Shown piece after piece: positions 46,062 to 55,943 of a stretch of 64,000 nucleotides of DNA. The stretch spans positions 1 through 64,000 of the forward strand of contig NZ_JAAAGB010000001.1 of NCBI RefSeq assembly GCF_010586825.1, in the 5' to 3' direction. Position 1 is the stretch's first letter. The number at the start of each line of letters is the position of its first letter. A model generated the notes under the pieces. That model ran no database searches and was not told the DNA's origin. It was given only the letters and a program-made list of their open reading frames with translations. The position numbers and the translations under genes were made by a program. This DNA is from Draconibacterium mangrovi (GTDB lineage Bacteria; Bacteroidota; Bacteroidia; Bacteroidales; Prolixibacteraceae).

Positions 46062-47939
46062 TTATGACAGTTGTATCAATACATCGTCTTCATCTACACT
46101 GTCGCCGTTGGCTTTTAAAATAGCGGCAACAGTACCATCGCTCTCAGCAACAATAGCGTTATAGGTTTTCATCGATTCGATGTAACAAACCAAATCACCC
46201 TCTTTTACTTTATCGCCAACTTTAAGCGCGGTTTCCGATGTATCTTTTGTTAACATGAATTTTCCTTCCAACGGAGCAATAACTTCAGAGGCTACACTTC
46301 CGTTTACTGCCGGAGCAGCTTCTTCTTTTGCCGGAGCAGCAGCTGCAGGAGCGGGTGCTGCGTCAACACCGTCGTAGCTAACGCCAACTTTAAATTTCTC
46401 GCCGTTTACATCAATAATCATCGATTTTGGCTCGAATGCGCCGGCAGGAACTTCAACTACCGCAGGTTTTGGCTCTTTGGCTGCTTTTTGAGCTGCAAGA
46501 TCGGCTTCGAAATCGGCTTTTGCTTTACCCGATTTGTAGGCACGGTATTGCTCAGGGTGCATAGCCAGCTCGAACAACTCTTCGTCGTCCTGACCATAAT
46601 CCCAACCGTTGTCGTCCATTTCTTTTTTGAACACATCCAGGTTATCAGGATACTGCTCTTGCGGAACACCGGTAAAGAATTCTTTTCCATTTGCTTTGGC
46701 CAGCTCAATAATCTCAGGAGCCAATTCTCCGGGAAGTTTTCCTGATTTACCAATGATCATATCCCAGATGTTATCGGCGATCATACTCCAGCGCTCGCGG
46801 CCTTTTATTACCTGAAGCACGTTCATGAGTGCCAGGTTTTTCACGTACTGACTAAATGGTGTTACCAGTGGTGGGTAACCTAACTTAGGCCATATGTATT
46901 CTACCTCATCAAACAGTTTAATCAGCAGATCGTCCTGAGTTAAGGTTGGTTTATTGCGTTTTATCAGCCATTTGTTCAGGCTCTCGAGGTTGTTACCCAG
47001 GTCGGCCATCAAACTACCCATCATTCCACCGGGAAGACCAGAACCAATCAACAACGAGTTCATGTGACGGTTTTTCGGGTTGATGTAGTAACCCAGGAAA
47101 TCGTCGATAAACTCCTGTGTCATCGAACGCACTTCCATGTAGGCTTTCATGTTCACCTCTTTTACTGCATAACCGGCATCTTTTAACATACCCTGAACGG
47201 CCAATACATCGGCGTGACCAGTACCCCACGACAGTGGCTCCATAGCAACGTCAACATAATCAACTCCTGCGCGTGCAGCCTCTAAAATACTTGCCATCGA
47301 GAAACCAGGACCAGAGTGACCGTGGTACTGAACAGTAGTTTTAGGATGTGCAGTTTTTATATTCTTGATAATTTTACCGATGAAAGCAGGACGACCGATA
47401 CCGGCCATATCTTTTACACAAATCTCGTCGGCACCCATTTCAATTAAAGTGTTGGCCAACTCGGTGTAGTATTCAACCGTATGAACTTCTGAAATAGTTA
47501 AACTCAAAGCTGCCTGCGAAATCATTCCACCTTCTTTGGCAAACTTAATCGAGTTTTCAAGGTTACGCGGATCGTTCAATCCACAGAAAGAACGGGCAAT
47601 ATCGGTACCTTGTAATTTCTTAACTTTAAACATCAGCTTACGAACGTCGGCAGGAACCGGGCTCATACGAATACCGTTTAAAGCACGCTCCAACATGTGT
47701 GTTTGAATACCGGCATCGTTAAAAGGCTGTGTCCATCTGCGGTTGGCAATGTTTGGATTTTCGCCAAACAAAAGGTTGATCTGCTCGAATCCACCTCCGT
47801 TGGTCTCGACCCTGTCGAAACATCCCATATCGATAATTGCGGGTGCTACTTTTTCAAGTTGTTCTACTTTGGGAACGTATTTCCCTGAGGATTGCCACAT
47901 ATCTCTATACAGCAAGCTAAATTTGATTTCCTTCTTCAT
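46062..47939 (-). CDS. oadA: Decarboxylase alpha subunit: carboxyltransferase plus biotin carrier domain
   Basis: The protein has 625 residues. Residues about 1-290 are a carboxyltransferase barrel, with metal-site His residues in QYHGHSGPGF and the carbamylated-Lys candidate in EICVKDMAGIG. Then comes the conserved PYC_OADA segment (about 300-460), an Ala/Pro-rich linker and a biotinyl domain whose lysine is in CYIESMKTYN. Two motifs deviate: the usual RDAHQS is RDMWQS here, and the canonical AMKM around the biotin is SMKT. The gene lies between oadG and oadB, so it is the alpha subunit of a sodium pump, most likely oxaloacetate decarboxylase. Confidence 0.92.
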   Translation of the reverse strand: MKKEIKFSLLYRDMWQSSGKYVPKVEQLEKVAPAIIDMGCFDRVETNGGGFEQINLLFGENPNIANRRWTQPFNDAGIQTHMLERALNGIRMSPVPADVRKLMFKVKKLQGTDIARSFCGLNDPRNLENSIKFAKEGGMISQAALSLTISEVHTVEYYTELANTLIEMGADEICVKDMAGIGRPAFIGKIIKNIKTAHPKTTVQYHGHSGPGFSMASILEAARAGVDYVDVAMEPLSWGTGHADVLAVQGMLKDAGYAVKEVNMKAYMEVRSMTQEFIDDFLGYYINPKNRHMNSLLIGSGLPGGMMGSLMADLGNNLESLNKWLIKRNKPTLTQDDLLIKLFDEVEYIWPKLGYPPLVTPFSQYVKNLALMNVLQVIKGRERWSMIADNIWDMIIGKSGKLPGELAPEIIELAKANGKEFFTGVPQEQYPDNLDVFKKEMDDNGWDYGQDDEELFELAMHPEQYRAYKSGKAKADFEADLAAQKAAKEPKPAVVEVPAGAFEPKSMIIDVNGEKFKVGVSYDGVDAAPAPAAAAPAKEEAAPAVNGSVASEVIAPLEGKFMLTKDTSETALKVGDKVKEGDLVCYIESMKTYNAIVAESDGTVAAILKANGDSVDEDDVLIQLS

Positions 47940-48080
47940 TTCTGTTTATTTTTGGTTTATTGGATAAAAAGATACCTTTTACTTCGTCGCCGTTTTTTTC
48001 CTTCGTTTGCTCTATTCTGTCTGGTTCGTCGAATCGCCTCCACGGAAAAGGTTTCGGAAGTTAATATCCGTTAACTACTC

Positions 48081-48329
48081 TTACATTTTCTCAACCGATG
48101 TTACCCTGCCTTTTCCTTTGGTAGTAATTTCTACAGCAGAAACAATAGCGGCCAGTTTCGATGGGTTAATCTCATTTTGCGATGTAACTGCAGAACCCGT
48201 CTGATCGACGACAACAACTGCAAAACGATTGGTTATTCGAATAATAATATTCCCCAAAACCACCACCATGATGAGGATAAAAAAGACGGTACTCATGCCC
48301 GTTAGCATCAATTTTAAAGCTTCGTTCAT
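48081..48329 (-). CDS. oadG: Sodium-pumping decarboxylase gamma subunit (OadG family)
   Basis: The protein has 82 residues, with one N-terminal membrane helix (MLTGMSTVFFILIMVVVLG) and a short hydrophilic tail. This is the OadG form: it anchors and assembles the alpha and beta subunits. It is the first gene of the operon, with a -7 element at 48368-48375. About 140 bases separate its stop from oadA. Confidence 0.85.
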   Translation of the reverse strand: MNEALKLMLTGMSTVFFILIMVVVLGNIIIRITNRFAVVVVDQTGSAVTSQNEINPSKLAAIVSAVEITTKGKGRVTSVEKM

Positions 48330-48367
48330 CTTTGTATTTTTTGTTTAAATTGATTTTTTAGAGCTTG

Positions 48368-48375
48368 CAAATATA
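48368..48375 (-). promoter_or_regulatory. Promoter of the oadGAB operon
   Basis: The minus strand reads TATATTTG, an exact TAnnTTTG. A TTTG lies about 23 bases upstream, a slightly long spacing for the -33 element. The predicted start is about 48361, giving a leader of about 32 bases to oadG. Confidence 0.6.
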
Positions 48376-48753
48376 TATTTCATTATCACATAGCGATTCA
48401 AATTGATTTCATTTTGTAAGCATTTTTAACGTTTTACTATCATTTTGAAAGTTACAATAAAGAAAGATTTCTTTTTACATATGCAAATATTTAACTATGA
48501 AGAAGTTATAGACCATCAAAAAAAATGGTTTCCGACCACCTGCTTTACAACATAAATATCAAGCACTTAACATTAAGGTTAGATTTGAAGCAATTTTTGT
48601 GTGCGAAACACACATTGATTATTAAAATGAACTTAAGACCTGAATATCCTCATTGCGTTAAAAAAAGTAACTATTTGGAAACATAAGTCGGATGGAAATC
48701 CAGCAATACCAATAAACAGTTATATCGAATTTATTTAGTGTTTAAATTTAATG

Positions 48754-48761
48754 TACCTTTG
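48754..48761 (+). promoter_or_regulatory. Promoter of the cold-shock-domain gene
   Basis: TACCTTTG matches TAnnTTTG. The start would be near 48768, giving a leader of about 160 bases before the ATG at 48927. Long leaders are common for cold-shock genes, whose mRNA structure senses temperature. Confidence 0.55.
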
Positions 48762-48926
48762 TGCCAGATTTTAGGTTTAAGAATTTTTATCTACCTCCTA
48801 TTCCCCCGCCTTAGGATATTTGACTTTTCTTTAAATCTCATCTCTTAACATTAAAAACATTTTTAATAGCTGCTGATATTTATTAAATTAGAGGTCGGTA
48901 AGCTATAATCACTATTAAAAATTTAT

Positions 48927-49379
48927 ATGGGAAGATCGAAAGAAACATTTGGTAAAAAAGAAGTACGAAAAAAACAAGCAAAGAAGAGAAAAGAAAAAGA
49001 AGCAAGAAAACAGGCTCGTAAAGAAAATGGCGGCAATTCAGGATTGGACGATATGATTGCCTATGTTGATGAGTTTGGTAACATCACCGATACTCCGCCT
49101 GATGAAACACAAAAGGAAGAAATAAACATTGAAGATATTGATGTAAGCGTACCAAAAGGCGGTTACGGAGAAGCAGAGCCTAAAGAAAAACAAGGTGTAG
49201 TGACTTTCTTTAACGAACAAAAAGGATACGGTTTTATTCGCAACCTGTCGAACAACCAAAATATTTTTGTTCACATTAATGAAGTTGATGGCACTATAAA
49301 AGAAGGAAACCGGGTTACCTACGAAGAAGGACAAGGGCCAAAAGGACCTGCGGCAATGAATGTGAAGATTTCGGGCTAA
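48927..49379 (+). CDS. Cold-shock-domain protein with Lys-rich N-terminal extension
   Basis: The protein has 150 residues. Residues about 5-33 are highly basic (KEVRKKQAKKRKEKEARKQA). A linker with acidic stretches follows, and residues about 87-150 form the cold-shock domain with RNP1 KGYGFI and RNP2 IFVHINE. It binds single-stranded nucleic acid. The extension roughly doubles the size of a normal CspA and could bind RNA or ribosomes. The NYN gene lies 47 bases downstream in the same direction, so they are probably cotranscribed. Confidence 0.92.
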   Translation: MGRSKETFGKKEVRKKQAKKRKEKEARKQARKENGGNSGLDDMIAYVDEFGNITDTPPDETQKEEINIEDIDVSVPKGGYGEAEPKEKQGVVTFFNEQKGYGFIRNLSNNQNIFVHINEVDGTIKEGNRVTYEEGQGPKGPAAMNVKISG

Positions 49380-49426
49380 TCTGTTCAACAAAACAAACGG
49401 CAACTTCTGCCAAAACAGTTTACAAG

Positions 49427-50167
49427 ATGGGAAAAGATTTAAAGTTAGCGGTACTTATCGATGGCGATAATATTCCCTCTGCATACGTTAAAGAAATGAT
49501 GGAGGAGATTGCCAAATACGGCAATCCAACCATTAAACGTATTTATGGCGACTGGACCCAGCCCGGTTTAATAAAGTGGAAAACACTTTTGCTCGACAAC
49601 GCAATTACTCCCATACAACAATACGGTTACACCACCGGAAAAAATGCTACCGACTCGGCCATGATCATCGATGCCATGGACATCCTGTACAGCGAAAAAG
49701 TAAATGGATTTTGTTTGGTATCGAGCGACAGCGATTTTACCCGGCTGGCAACACGTCTGCGTGAAGCCGGGATGCATGTAATTGGCATTGGCGAGAAAAA
49801 AACACCGAATCCGTTTATAGTTTCGTGCGACCGTTTTATTTATATCGAAATATTAAAAAGCCGCTCGAAAGAAAATGAAAGCACGACTTCGAATAAGTCG
49901 GATAAAAAAGCAGGTGTTGACAAGATAACTCCAAAGGTTATTCGCCTGATTTCGAAAACCATATCGGACCTGGCCGACGACGACGGCTGGGCTTTCCTGG
50001 GCGATGTGGGAAGTTTACTGCAAAAGAAACAACCGAATTTCGACTCGCGGAACTATGGTTTTGAAAAACTGACACCACTTATCGACTCCACCGGGATGTT
50101 TGAGATTGATCAGCGTGTAGGACAGGGGAAATACAAATTGATGTACGTGCGGAATAAAAAGCGTTAG
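49427..50167 (+). CDS. NYN-domain RNA-processing protein with C-terminal OST-HTH (LOTUS) domain
   Basis: The protein has 246 residues. The NYN (LabA-like PIN fold) domain has the acidic residues in VLIDGDNIPS and LVSSDSDFTRLA. Residues about 165-244 form an OST-HTH/LOTUS-type winged helix (SDLADDDGWAFLGDVGSLLQKK), which binds RNA in other proteins. Such proteins are predicted nucleases or RNA-silencing factors. Its neighbour upstream encodes a cold-shock-domain protein, also an RNA binder, so they may act on the same RNAs. Confidence 0.9.
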   Translation: MGKDLKLAVLIDGDNIPSAYVKEMMEEIAKYGNPTIKRIYGDWTQPGLIKWKTLLLDNAITPIQQYGYTTGKNATDSAMIIDAMDILYSEKVNGFCLVSSDSDFTRLATRLREAGMHVIGIGEKKTPNPFIVSCDRFIYIEILKSRSKENESTTSNKSDKKAGVDKITPKVIRLISKTISDLADDDGWAFLGDVGSLLQKKQPNFDSRNYGFEKLTPLIDSTGMFEIDQRVGQGKYKLMYVRNKKR

Positions 50168-50256
50168 TATAAAAAAACAGGTTTCGAGATACGAGCTACG
50201 AGTAGCGAGCGATCAACCTACATCAATCTTCACACTCACTCCCCAATCCATTCTTC

Positions 50257-50350
50257 ACTTTTTACTTTTCCTCCCTACGCTACGGTCGGGATTTGGCTAT
50301 CGCCGATTTTCAATTCGGCCAGCACAGCTGTCCTCAACTTTTGCCTCTTG
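50257..50350 (+). repeat. Dispersed intergenic repeat, copy B
   Basis: This segment has TTTTTACTTTTCCTCCCTAC, then CGGTCGGGATTTGG, a 24-base stretch not found in copy A, then CCAGCACAGCTGTCCTCAAC. Compare 41396-41470. It stops just before the end of the SNF2 gene (50359). The nearby segment 50190-50210 also has the CGAGCTACGAGTAGCGAGCG motif that flanks copy A. Confidence 0.75.
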
Positions 50351-50358
50351 CCCTGTGA

Positions 50359-53301
50359 TTAGCTAAACAGCTCCACAATTTCCTCTTGTGTAATCTGCTC
50401 AAACGGATTATTGGAATTGATAAACTTATCGGCCAACGAGCTTTTCCGTTCTTTTAGCTTTTGAATCTTTTCTTCAATAGAATTTTCGGTAATAAAACGA
50501 TACACAAAAACATGCTTATCCTGCCCAATACGATGCGCCCTGTTAATCGCCTGGTTTTCGGCTGCAGGGTTCCACCACGGATCGATAATAAAAACATAAT
50601 CGGCTTCGGTAAGGTTAAGCCCTACTCCACCGGCTTTTAATGAAATCAGAAAAATCCGGTTATCCTCATCATCCTGAAAAGCTTTAATTACTTTTTCGCG
50701 TTTTGTGGTTTGCCCGGTTAATTTGCTGTACTTCCATTTTTGTTCTCCAATTTTGCTTTCTAATAGCTCCAGGTGAGTTACAAACGATGAGAATACCAGT
50801 ACTTTATGTTTCTCAGCAACAAGGTTGCTTAACATGCGGAAAATCTCGTCGAATTTGCCCGATCGTTCCGACGCTTCATCATCCACCAGCGAGGGATGAT
50901 TGGCCAACTGACGCAATTTGGTAAGTCCCTGCAAAACCACAAACTGCGATTTTTTGAGCCCTTCCTTTTCAATGGTCGATAAAATGGTATTTCGGATAAC
51001 CGATTTTTCCTGCTCGTACAATTTTTCCTGCTCTCCTGCCATCGGGCAAATCCGCACTTCTTCCATCAACGGCGGAAGATCTTTGGCCACCTCCACTTTT
51101 TTACGACGCAAAACAAACGGACGGATCATCAGCTGCAGTTTGTCCATTTGCTCTTCACTGGCATGCTTTTCAATGGGCGTAATAAATGTCCGGCGGAAAA
51201 AAGCCAGGTTCCCCAACATTCCGGGATTCAGGAAATTCATTTGCGACCATAAATCCGACAGGGAATTTTCAATCGGCGTTCCGGTAATTACCAGTTTGTA
51301 ACGTGCTTTAATATCCATTACCGCCTTGTAGGTTTTCGAGCTTGAATTCTTTATCGACTGGCTTTCATCCAGAATCAGGTAAAAGAATTCGGTGCCCCGC
51401 AACTTATCGATATCGTTACGAACCGTTCCGTAAGTGGTAATTATAATGTCGTAGTACGATGCTACTTTACCCAATTCCTCAGCTTTTTTGCGTTGTGTTC
51501 CCACATGCTGATAAACCTTTAGCGCCGGCGTAAATTTCTTTATTTCGTTGCTCCAGTTGTGTACCAACGATGTGGGCACAACAATTAAACTGGCTGGTTG
51601 CACAGCTGTTTCCAATTTTGTTTCGCTGGCAAATAAATCGCGCTGCCCGCTGGCGTCCACAGGATTATGAATTTTAATCTCCTGTTTCAATCGTTTAAGT
51701 TTCAACAAAAGCGTAAGCGTTTGCAGGGTTTTCCCCAGCCCCATATCATCGGCAAGGCAACCACCCAGTCCGTTTCGGTACAAACCATACATCCAGTTAA
51801 AACCTTCTTCCTGGTAATTTCGCAGTTTGGCTTTTAAATTGGCAGGCAACACCGGACGCTCCATTTCGGCGTTTATCAGCTTCTCATATTTTTGTTTTAC
51901 CTCCTTGTCAACCTCCTGAATGGAGTTTTGTAACAAAGTAAAATGGTGCTTCTCAAACTTTATATGCTCGCCTTGTTGTTTGCCAAAAGGCAGAAGTCCT
52001 TTGTAGCGGGCAAACCACTCTTCGGGCAACACGGCAACTTCTCCGTTTGGCAGTTCAAACTCACGAATATCGTTTAAAATGTATTTTTTAAGTTGAATAA
52101 AAGGAATGCTGAATTCGCCAAACTTTACCACCGCATAAACATCAAACCAGTCGCCTTTTGTTTGCGTTTTCAATTCCAGTTTCTGGCTTCCGGTATAAAA
52201 CTTCTTCTCCAGCTGTTCCTGTTTTATCACAATCCCTTGTTCTTCCAGCTGTGGCCGTTTCTCGTTTAGCCAGTTCACAAAAAAGTACAGTGCATTTTGC
52301 GGCTCAAGCAGGGAAACGCCGTTTAAGGTGTACGATCCGTTATCATCCTTTAAGCCGGTCTTTTTAATAAGCTGAAGTACTTTCTTTTCCCAGGTAAAAT
52401 CGCGCGTGGTTTTGTAATACACAAAGGTGCCGTTTTGTTTTTTCACGCTGACCGCCATTTTGCGGGAAGAATCGGGCAGAAATTTTTCGTCGCCATACTC
52501 GAAGTTCAACACCAAACACGGCCGGTATTGCAGGTTATTTTCGAGCGACAACACGGCCTTTTTACCGGCCGATGCATGAACGACTTCAAAACCTTTAGCC
52601 TTTACATCATAATCGCGCACGGTATTCAGTACAAATCCTGAATAATACTTGTCTTCGATGGTGTTGGGTACCGTAACGTAATCTTTCTCGAAAAAGGGCA
52701 TCAGCTTTTTGGCATTTAGCTTTTCAAACGCTACCAACTGGTTTCGGTAAATCAATAAACACGGATCGTTGGTTACCACCTCCACCGAACGCGCCGACAA
52801 CAGCATTTCCTTTTCTTCCAAAAATATGTGCAGCCTGTAACGGGTTTGTGTTTCGGTGCGCTCGAATTCAAATTCAGGCCGGGCAAAAAACGGCGGCACT
52901 TCAAGTTGATCCTCGTCGTACAGGTTCGAATATTTAGCCTCTTTACGAAACAAACGCACCGGGCTGAGCATTAAAATGGAACACACCTGCATCATACATT
53001 TTTCGATAAAAGGTGTTACCTGTTTTTCGAAATAACCGGGGCGTAACGATGTATAAAAATCGGACACACTTGCGGCACGTGAAAACTTTTTGGTAAGCCC
53101 TTCATCGCTGTATTTTTCAATCAATTGAACCAGCTCTTTTTCGTAGGGTTTAAAAGTGTACTCCGAATCATTCAAGTCGTGCGGTTTTACCAATCGCACC
53201 ACCGAATAAAAACGCTCCTTCTTTTCGATTAAAAAAGGCTGAAAAACCAGCCCCAAAAAACGGTGCTCGGTTAAGGCTATTATAAATTCAAATCGGTCCA
53301 T
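50359..53301 (-). CDS. SNF2-family helicase-like ATPase
   Basis: The protein has 980 residues. The DNA translocase core has Walker A DDMGLGKTLQ (about residue 522), the helicase motif II as LDESQSIKN (DESQ in place of DEAH or DEAQ), and the C-terminal motif VGLNLTEADYVFIIDPWW with RAHRIGQ. The N-terminal 470 residues are a long family-specific extension of unknown fold (SNF2-associated domains). It remodels protein-DNA complexes. It ends in a repeat-rich intergenic region. Confidence 0.95.
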   Translation of the reverse strand: MDRFEFIIALTEHRFLGLVFQPFLIEKKERFYSVVRLVKPHDLNDSEYTFKPYEKELVQLIEKYSDEGLTKKFSRAASVSDFYTSLRPGYFEKQVTPFIEKCMMQVCSILMLSPVRLFRKEAKYSNLYDEDQLEVPPFFARPEFEFERTETQTRYRLHIFLEEKEMLLSARSVEVVTNDPCLLIYRNQLVAFEKLNAKKLMPFFEKDYVTVPNTIEDKYYSGFVLNTVRDYDVKAKGFEVVHASAGKKAVLSLENNLQYRPCLVLNFEYGDEKFLPDSSRKMAVSVKKQNGTFVYYKTTRDFTWEKKVLQLIKKTGLKDDNGSYTLNGVSLLEPQNALYFFVNWLNEKRPQLEEQGIVIKQEQLEKKFYTGSQKLELKTQTKGDWFDVYAVVKFGEFSIPFIQLKKYILNDIREFELPNGEVAVLPEEWFARYKGLLPFGKQQGEHIKFEKHHFTLLQNSIQEVDKEVKQKYEKLINAEMERPVLPANLKAKLRNYQEEGFNWMYGLYRNGLGGCLADDMGLGKTLQTLTLLLKLKRLKQEIKIHNPVDASGQRDLFASETKLETAVQPASLIVVPTSLVHNWSNEIKKFTPALKVYQHVGTQRKKAEELGKVASYYDIIITTYGTVRNDIDKLRGTEFFYLILDESQSIKNSSSKTYKAVMDIKARYKLVITGTPIENSLSDLWSQMNFLNPGMLGNLAFFRRTFITPIEKHASEEQMDKLQLMIRPFVLRRKKVEVAKDLPPLMEEVRICPMAGEQEKLYEQEKSVIRNTILSTIEKEGLKKSQFVVLQGLTKLRQLANHPSLVDDEASERSGKFDEIFRMLSNLVAEKHKVLVFSSFVTHLELLESKIGEQKWKYSKLTGQTTKREKVIKAFQDDEDNRIFLISLKAGGVGLNLTEADYVFIIDPWWNPAAENQAINRAHRIGQDKHVFVYRFITENSIEEKIQKLKERKSSLADKFINSNNPFEQITQEEIVELFS

Positions 53302-53374
53302 TTACTTCTTCAAAAAAAGATACGCACAGAACTTTTCAGTGTTGCCCGGCGTAGCAGTTCGAATTAAAGAACCT

Positions 53375-53382
53375 CAAATATA
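53375..53382 (-). promoter_or_regulatory. Promoter -7 element of the SNF2 gene
   Basis: The minus strand reads TATATTTG, an exact match. The start would be near 53368, about 67 bases before the ATG at 53301. Confidence 0.5.
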
Positions 53383-53464
53383 TAAAAGCTGCTCGGTAAC
53401 CTGACTTTATTCAGCAAAAATGTTTATAGAAAAATAACATCTTTACGGACATAAAACTTACAGC

Positions 53465-54118
53465 ATGAAAAATCTTACCGTTACAAAAATCGATACAACA
53501 ACTTCGCTATCAATACAGGAAGCAGCTTTGCTTTTGGAAAAAAACACTAAAACTGAAGCAATTGACATTCTGAATTGGGAAAAAGCCTTTCCATATAAAC
53601 CGGAGCTTAAATTCAGGATTGCTCACACCGGAAACGAAATATGGTTAAGATTTTACGTTCGCGAGAAAAATATTCTGGCGCAGGAAACCGAAATAAACGG
53701 CGATGTTTACAAAGACAGTACGGTTGAGTTTTTTATTTCGGTTGACGGAAAGAATTATTACAATTTTGAGTTTAACTGTATTGGCACGCCTCATGTGGGT
53801 TATGGCCCGGGACGTGGAAACCGCACCCCCATTTTGCCCGAAGTTGTAAAACAGATCGATATTGAATCGAGTCTTGGCGACCAACCTTTTGCTGAAAAGT
53901 CGGGAGATTTCTCGTGGGAAATGATGATCTGTATTCCTACGCAGTGTTTTGCTTTTGATAAAGTGCAAACTTTAAACGGCTTGGAAGCAACAGCCAATTT
54001 CTACAAGTGTGGCGATGAAACTTCTGATCCGCATTTTGTAACCTGGAATGCTGTTAACACGGAAAATCCGGATTATCATCGCCCTGAGTTTTTTGCTCCG
54101 GTTAAGTTTAATGACTGA
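53465..54118 (+). CDS. Leaderless CBM9-like carbohydrate-binding protein
   Basis: The protein has 217 residues and no signal peptide. The whole sequence matches the CBM9-like fold used by single-domain Bacteroidetes proteins: IAHTGNEIWLRFYVREKN, STVEFFISVDGKNYYNFEFN, GDFSWEMMICIP and VTWNAVNTENPDYHRPEFF. CBM9 domains normally bind the reducing ends of glycans outside the cell, so a cytoplasmic member is odd. It comes before the glycerol operon but runs as a separate gene, with about 300 bases in between. Confidence 0.85.
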   Translation: MKNLTVTKIDTTTSLSIQEAALLLEKNTKTEAIDILNWEKAFPYKPELKFRIAHTGNEIWLRFYVREKNILAQETEINGDVYKDSTVEFFISVDGKNYYNFEFNCIGTPHVGYGPGRGNRTPILPEVVKQIDIESSLGDQPFAEKSGDFSWEMMICIPTQCFAFDKVQTLNGLEATANFYKCGDETSDPHFVTWNAVNTENPDYHRPEFFAPVKFND

Positions 54119-54414
54119 TAGCAGCGTTACCGACAATTTCCAGAAATACATGCAAATTCCCCAAACGCTGTAACCTCTCCTATTTCCCGCCAATAAGCGC
54201 ACATGCTTTAAAACAGTATTCCATTTCACTACTTACCTTGTATTACTATGTATCTGTTTATACATTAGTTGGAAATTTTCTGAAACAAAATTTATGACCA
54301 ATAATAAAACAGGATTACCAATAAAGGCAATGAATAAATAGAACTTGTGAATGCCTGTTTTGAGATGATCGGTAACTCATTACTAAGAATTAAAAACTTT
54401 AAACCATAAACCTT

Positions 54415-55920
54415 ATGAATAAATACATACTTGCGTTTGACCAGGGCACAACCAGTTCGCGCGCTATTGTTTTCGATCAGCATGGAGCGATAAAATCGGT
54501 TGCCCACAAAGAGTTTGAACAGATATTTCCGAAACCGGGGTGGGTAGAACATGATCCCAACGAAATTTGGTCGTCGCAGGCAGCAGTTGCAGCCGAGGCC
54601 ATTACAAGAATTGGAATTAACGGAAAAAATATTGCAGCAATTGGTATAACAAACCAACGCGAAACAACCATTGTTTGGGACAAAGAAACCGGCGAACCGG
54701 TTTACAATGCCATTGTTTGGCAAGATCGGCGAACAGCCAAATATTGCGATGCATTAAAAGAAAAGGGATATCAGAAATTGATTCGCGCTAAAACAGGATT
54801 GGTAATTGATGCTTATTTTTCGGGTACTAAAGTGCAATGGATTCTTGAAAATGTTAAAGGTGCAAGAGAAAAAGCAAACGAAGGAAAATTGGCGTTTGGC
54901 ACCGTTGATTCGTGGTTAATCTGGAAACTTACCCGCGGCGACAAACACGTTACTGATATTACAAATGCCAGCAGAACATTGCTGTACAATATAAACGATT
55001 GCTGTTGGGATAAAGAGCTGCTGGAACTTTTTGATATTCCGGAAAGTATGCTTCCCGAAGTTTGTGCATCAAGCGAAATAGTGGGATACACCAAAACAAC
55101 AATATTTGCACACGAAATACCAATTGCCGGTATTGCCGGCGACCAGCAGGCAGCATTGTTTGGCCAGCAATGCATACACCCCGGAATGGCTAAAAATACC
55201 TACGGAACGGGTTGTTTTATGCTGCTTAATACCGGCGAAAAAGCCATCCTATCGGAAAACAACCTGGTAACTACCATTGCCTGGAAGATAAACGGAAAAG
55301 TATCGTATGCTCTGGAAGGAAGCATTTTTATTGCAGGGGCTGCCGTTCAGTGGCTTCGCGATCAACTGGGCCTGATAGACAGTGCACCGGAAATTGAAGC
55401 GCTGGCGCTTTCGGTTGAAGATAATGGTGGTGTTTATTTTGTTCCGGCATTAACCGGACTTGGAGCTCCACACTGGGACCAGTACGCCCGTGGTATTGTG
55501 GTTGGCATAACCAGGGGAACATCGAACGGGCATTTTGCACGAGCCACATTAGAAGGAATTGCCTTTCAGGTGATGGATGTGCTGAAAGCAATGGAGGCCG
55601 ACTCGGGCATTGAAATTAAAGAACTTCGTGTTGATGGTGGCGCGGCAGCAAACAACCTGCTGTTACAATTTCAGTCGGAGACACTGCAATCGCCGGTAAT
55701 CCGTCCCCGTCAACTGGAAACCACTGCTCTGGGAGCTGCTTATCTGGCAGGTTTGGCAGTTGGTTACTGGCACGATCTCAATGATTTGCAATCGCAATGG
55801 GAAAAAGACAAAACTTTTACGCCTCAAATCTCGAAAGAGGTGATGGATAAATCCATACGCAAATGGCAAAAAGCACTCACAAAAGCCAAGGAATGGATTG
55901 ACGATGATGATGATGAATAA
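54415..55920 (+). CDS. glpK: Glycerol kinase
   Basis: The protein has 501 residues. The FGGY-family N-terminus is [16 protein letters not shown], followed by [25 protein letters not shown] and the adenine-site [16 protein letters not shown]. These are all typical of GlpK, which phosphorylates glycerol to sn-glycerol-3-phosphate. The C-terminus is a short acidic tail (DDDDDE). It is the first gene of a three-gene operon for glycerol use. Confidence 0.97.
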   Translation: MNKYILAFDQGTTSSRAIVFDQHGAIKSVAHKEFEQIFPKPGWVEHDPNEIWSSQAAVAAEAITRIGINGKNIAAIGITNQRETTIVWDKETGEPVYNAIVWQDRRTAKYCDALKEKGYQKLIRAKTGLVIDAYFSGTKVQWILENVKGAREKANEGKLAFGTVDSWLIWKLTRGDKHVTDITNASRTLLYNINDCCWDKELLELFDIPESMLPEVCASSEIVGYTKTTIFAHEIPIAGIAGDQQAALFGQQCIHPGMAKNTYGTGCFMLLNTGEKAILSENNLVTTIAWKINGKVSYALEGSIFIAGAAVQWLRDQLGLIDSAPEIEALALSVEDNGGVYFVPALTGLGAPHWDQYARGIVVGITRGTSNGHFARATLEGIAFQVMDVLKAMEADSGIEIKELRVDGGAAANNLLLQFQSETLQSPVIRPRQLETTALGAAYLAGLAVGYWHDLNDLQSQWEKDKTFTPQISKEVMDKSIRKWQKALTKAKEWIDDDDDE

Positions 55921-55943
55921 ACTACTTACTAAGCCTGAAATTT

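Larger units (their letters stand above)
48330..48926. other. Long divergent intergenic region with two promoters
   Basis: The 597 bases lie between oadG (minus) and a cold-shock-domain gene (plus). They carry the two promoter elements listed, at 48368-48375 and 48754-48761. The remaining sequence is AT-rich, with no ORF or RNA gene that I recognise. Confidence 0.6.
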
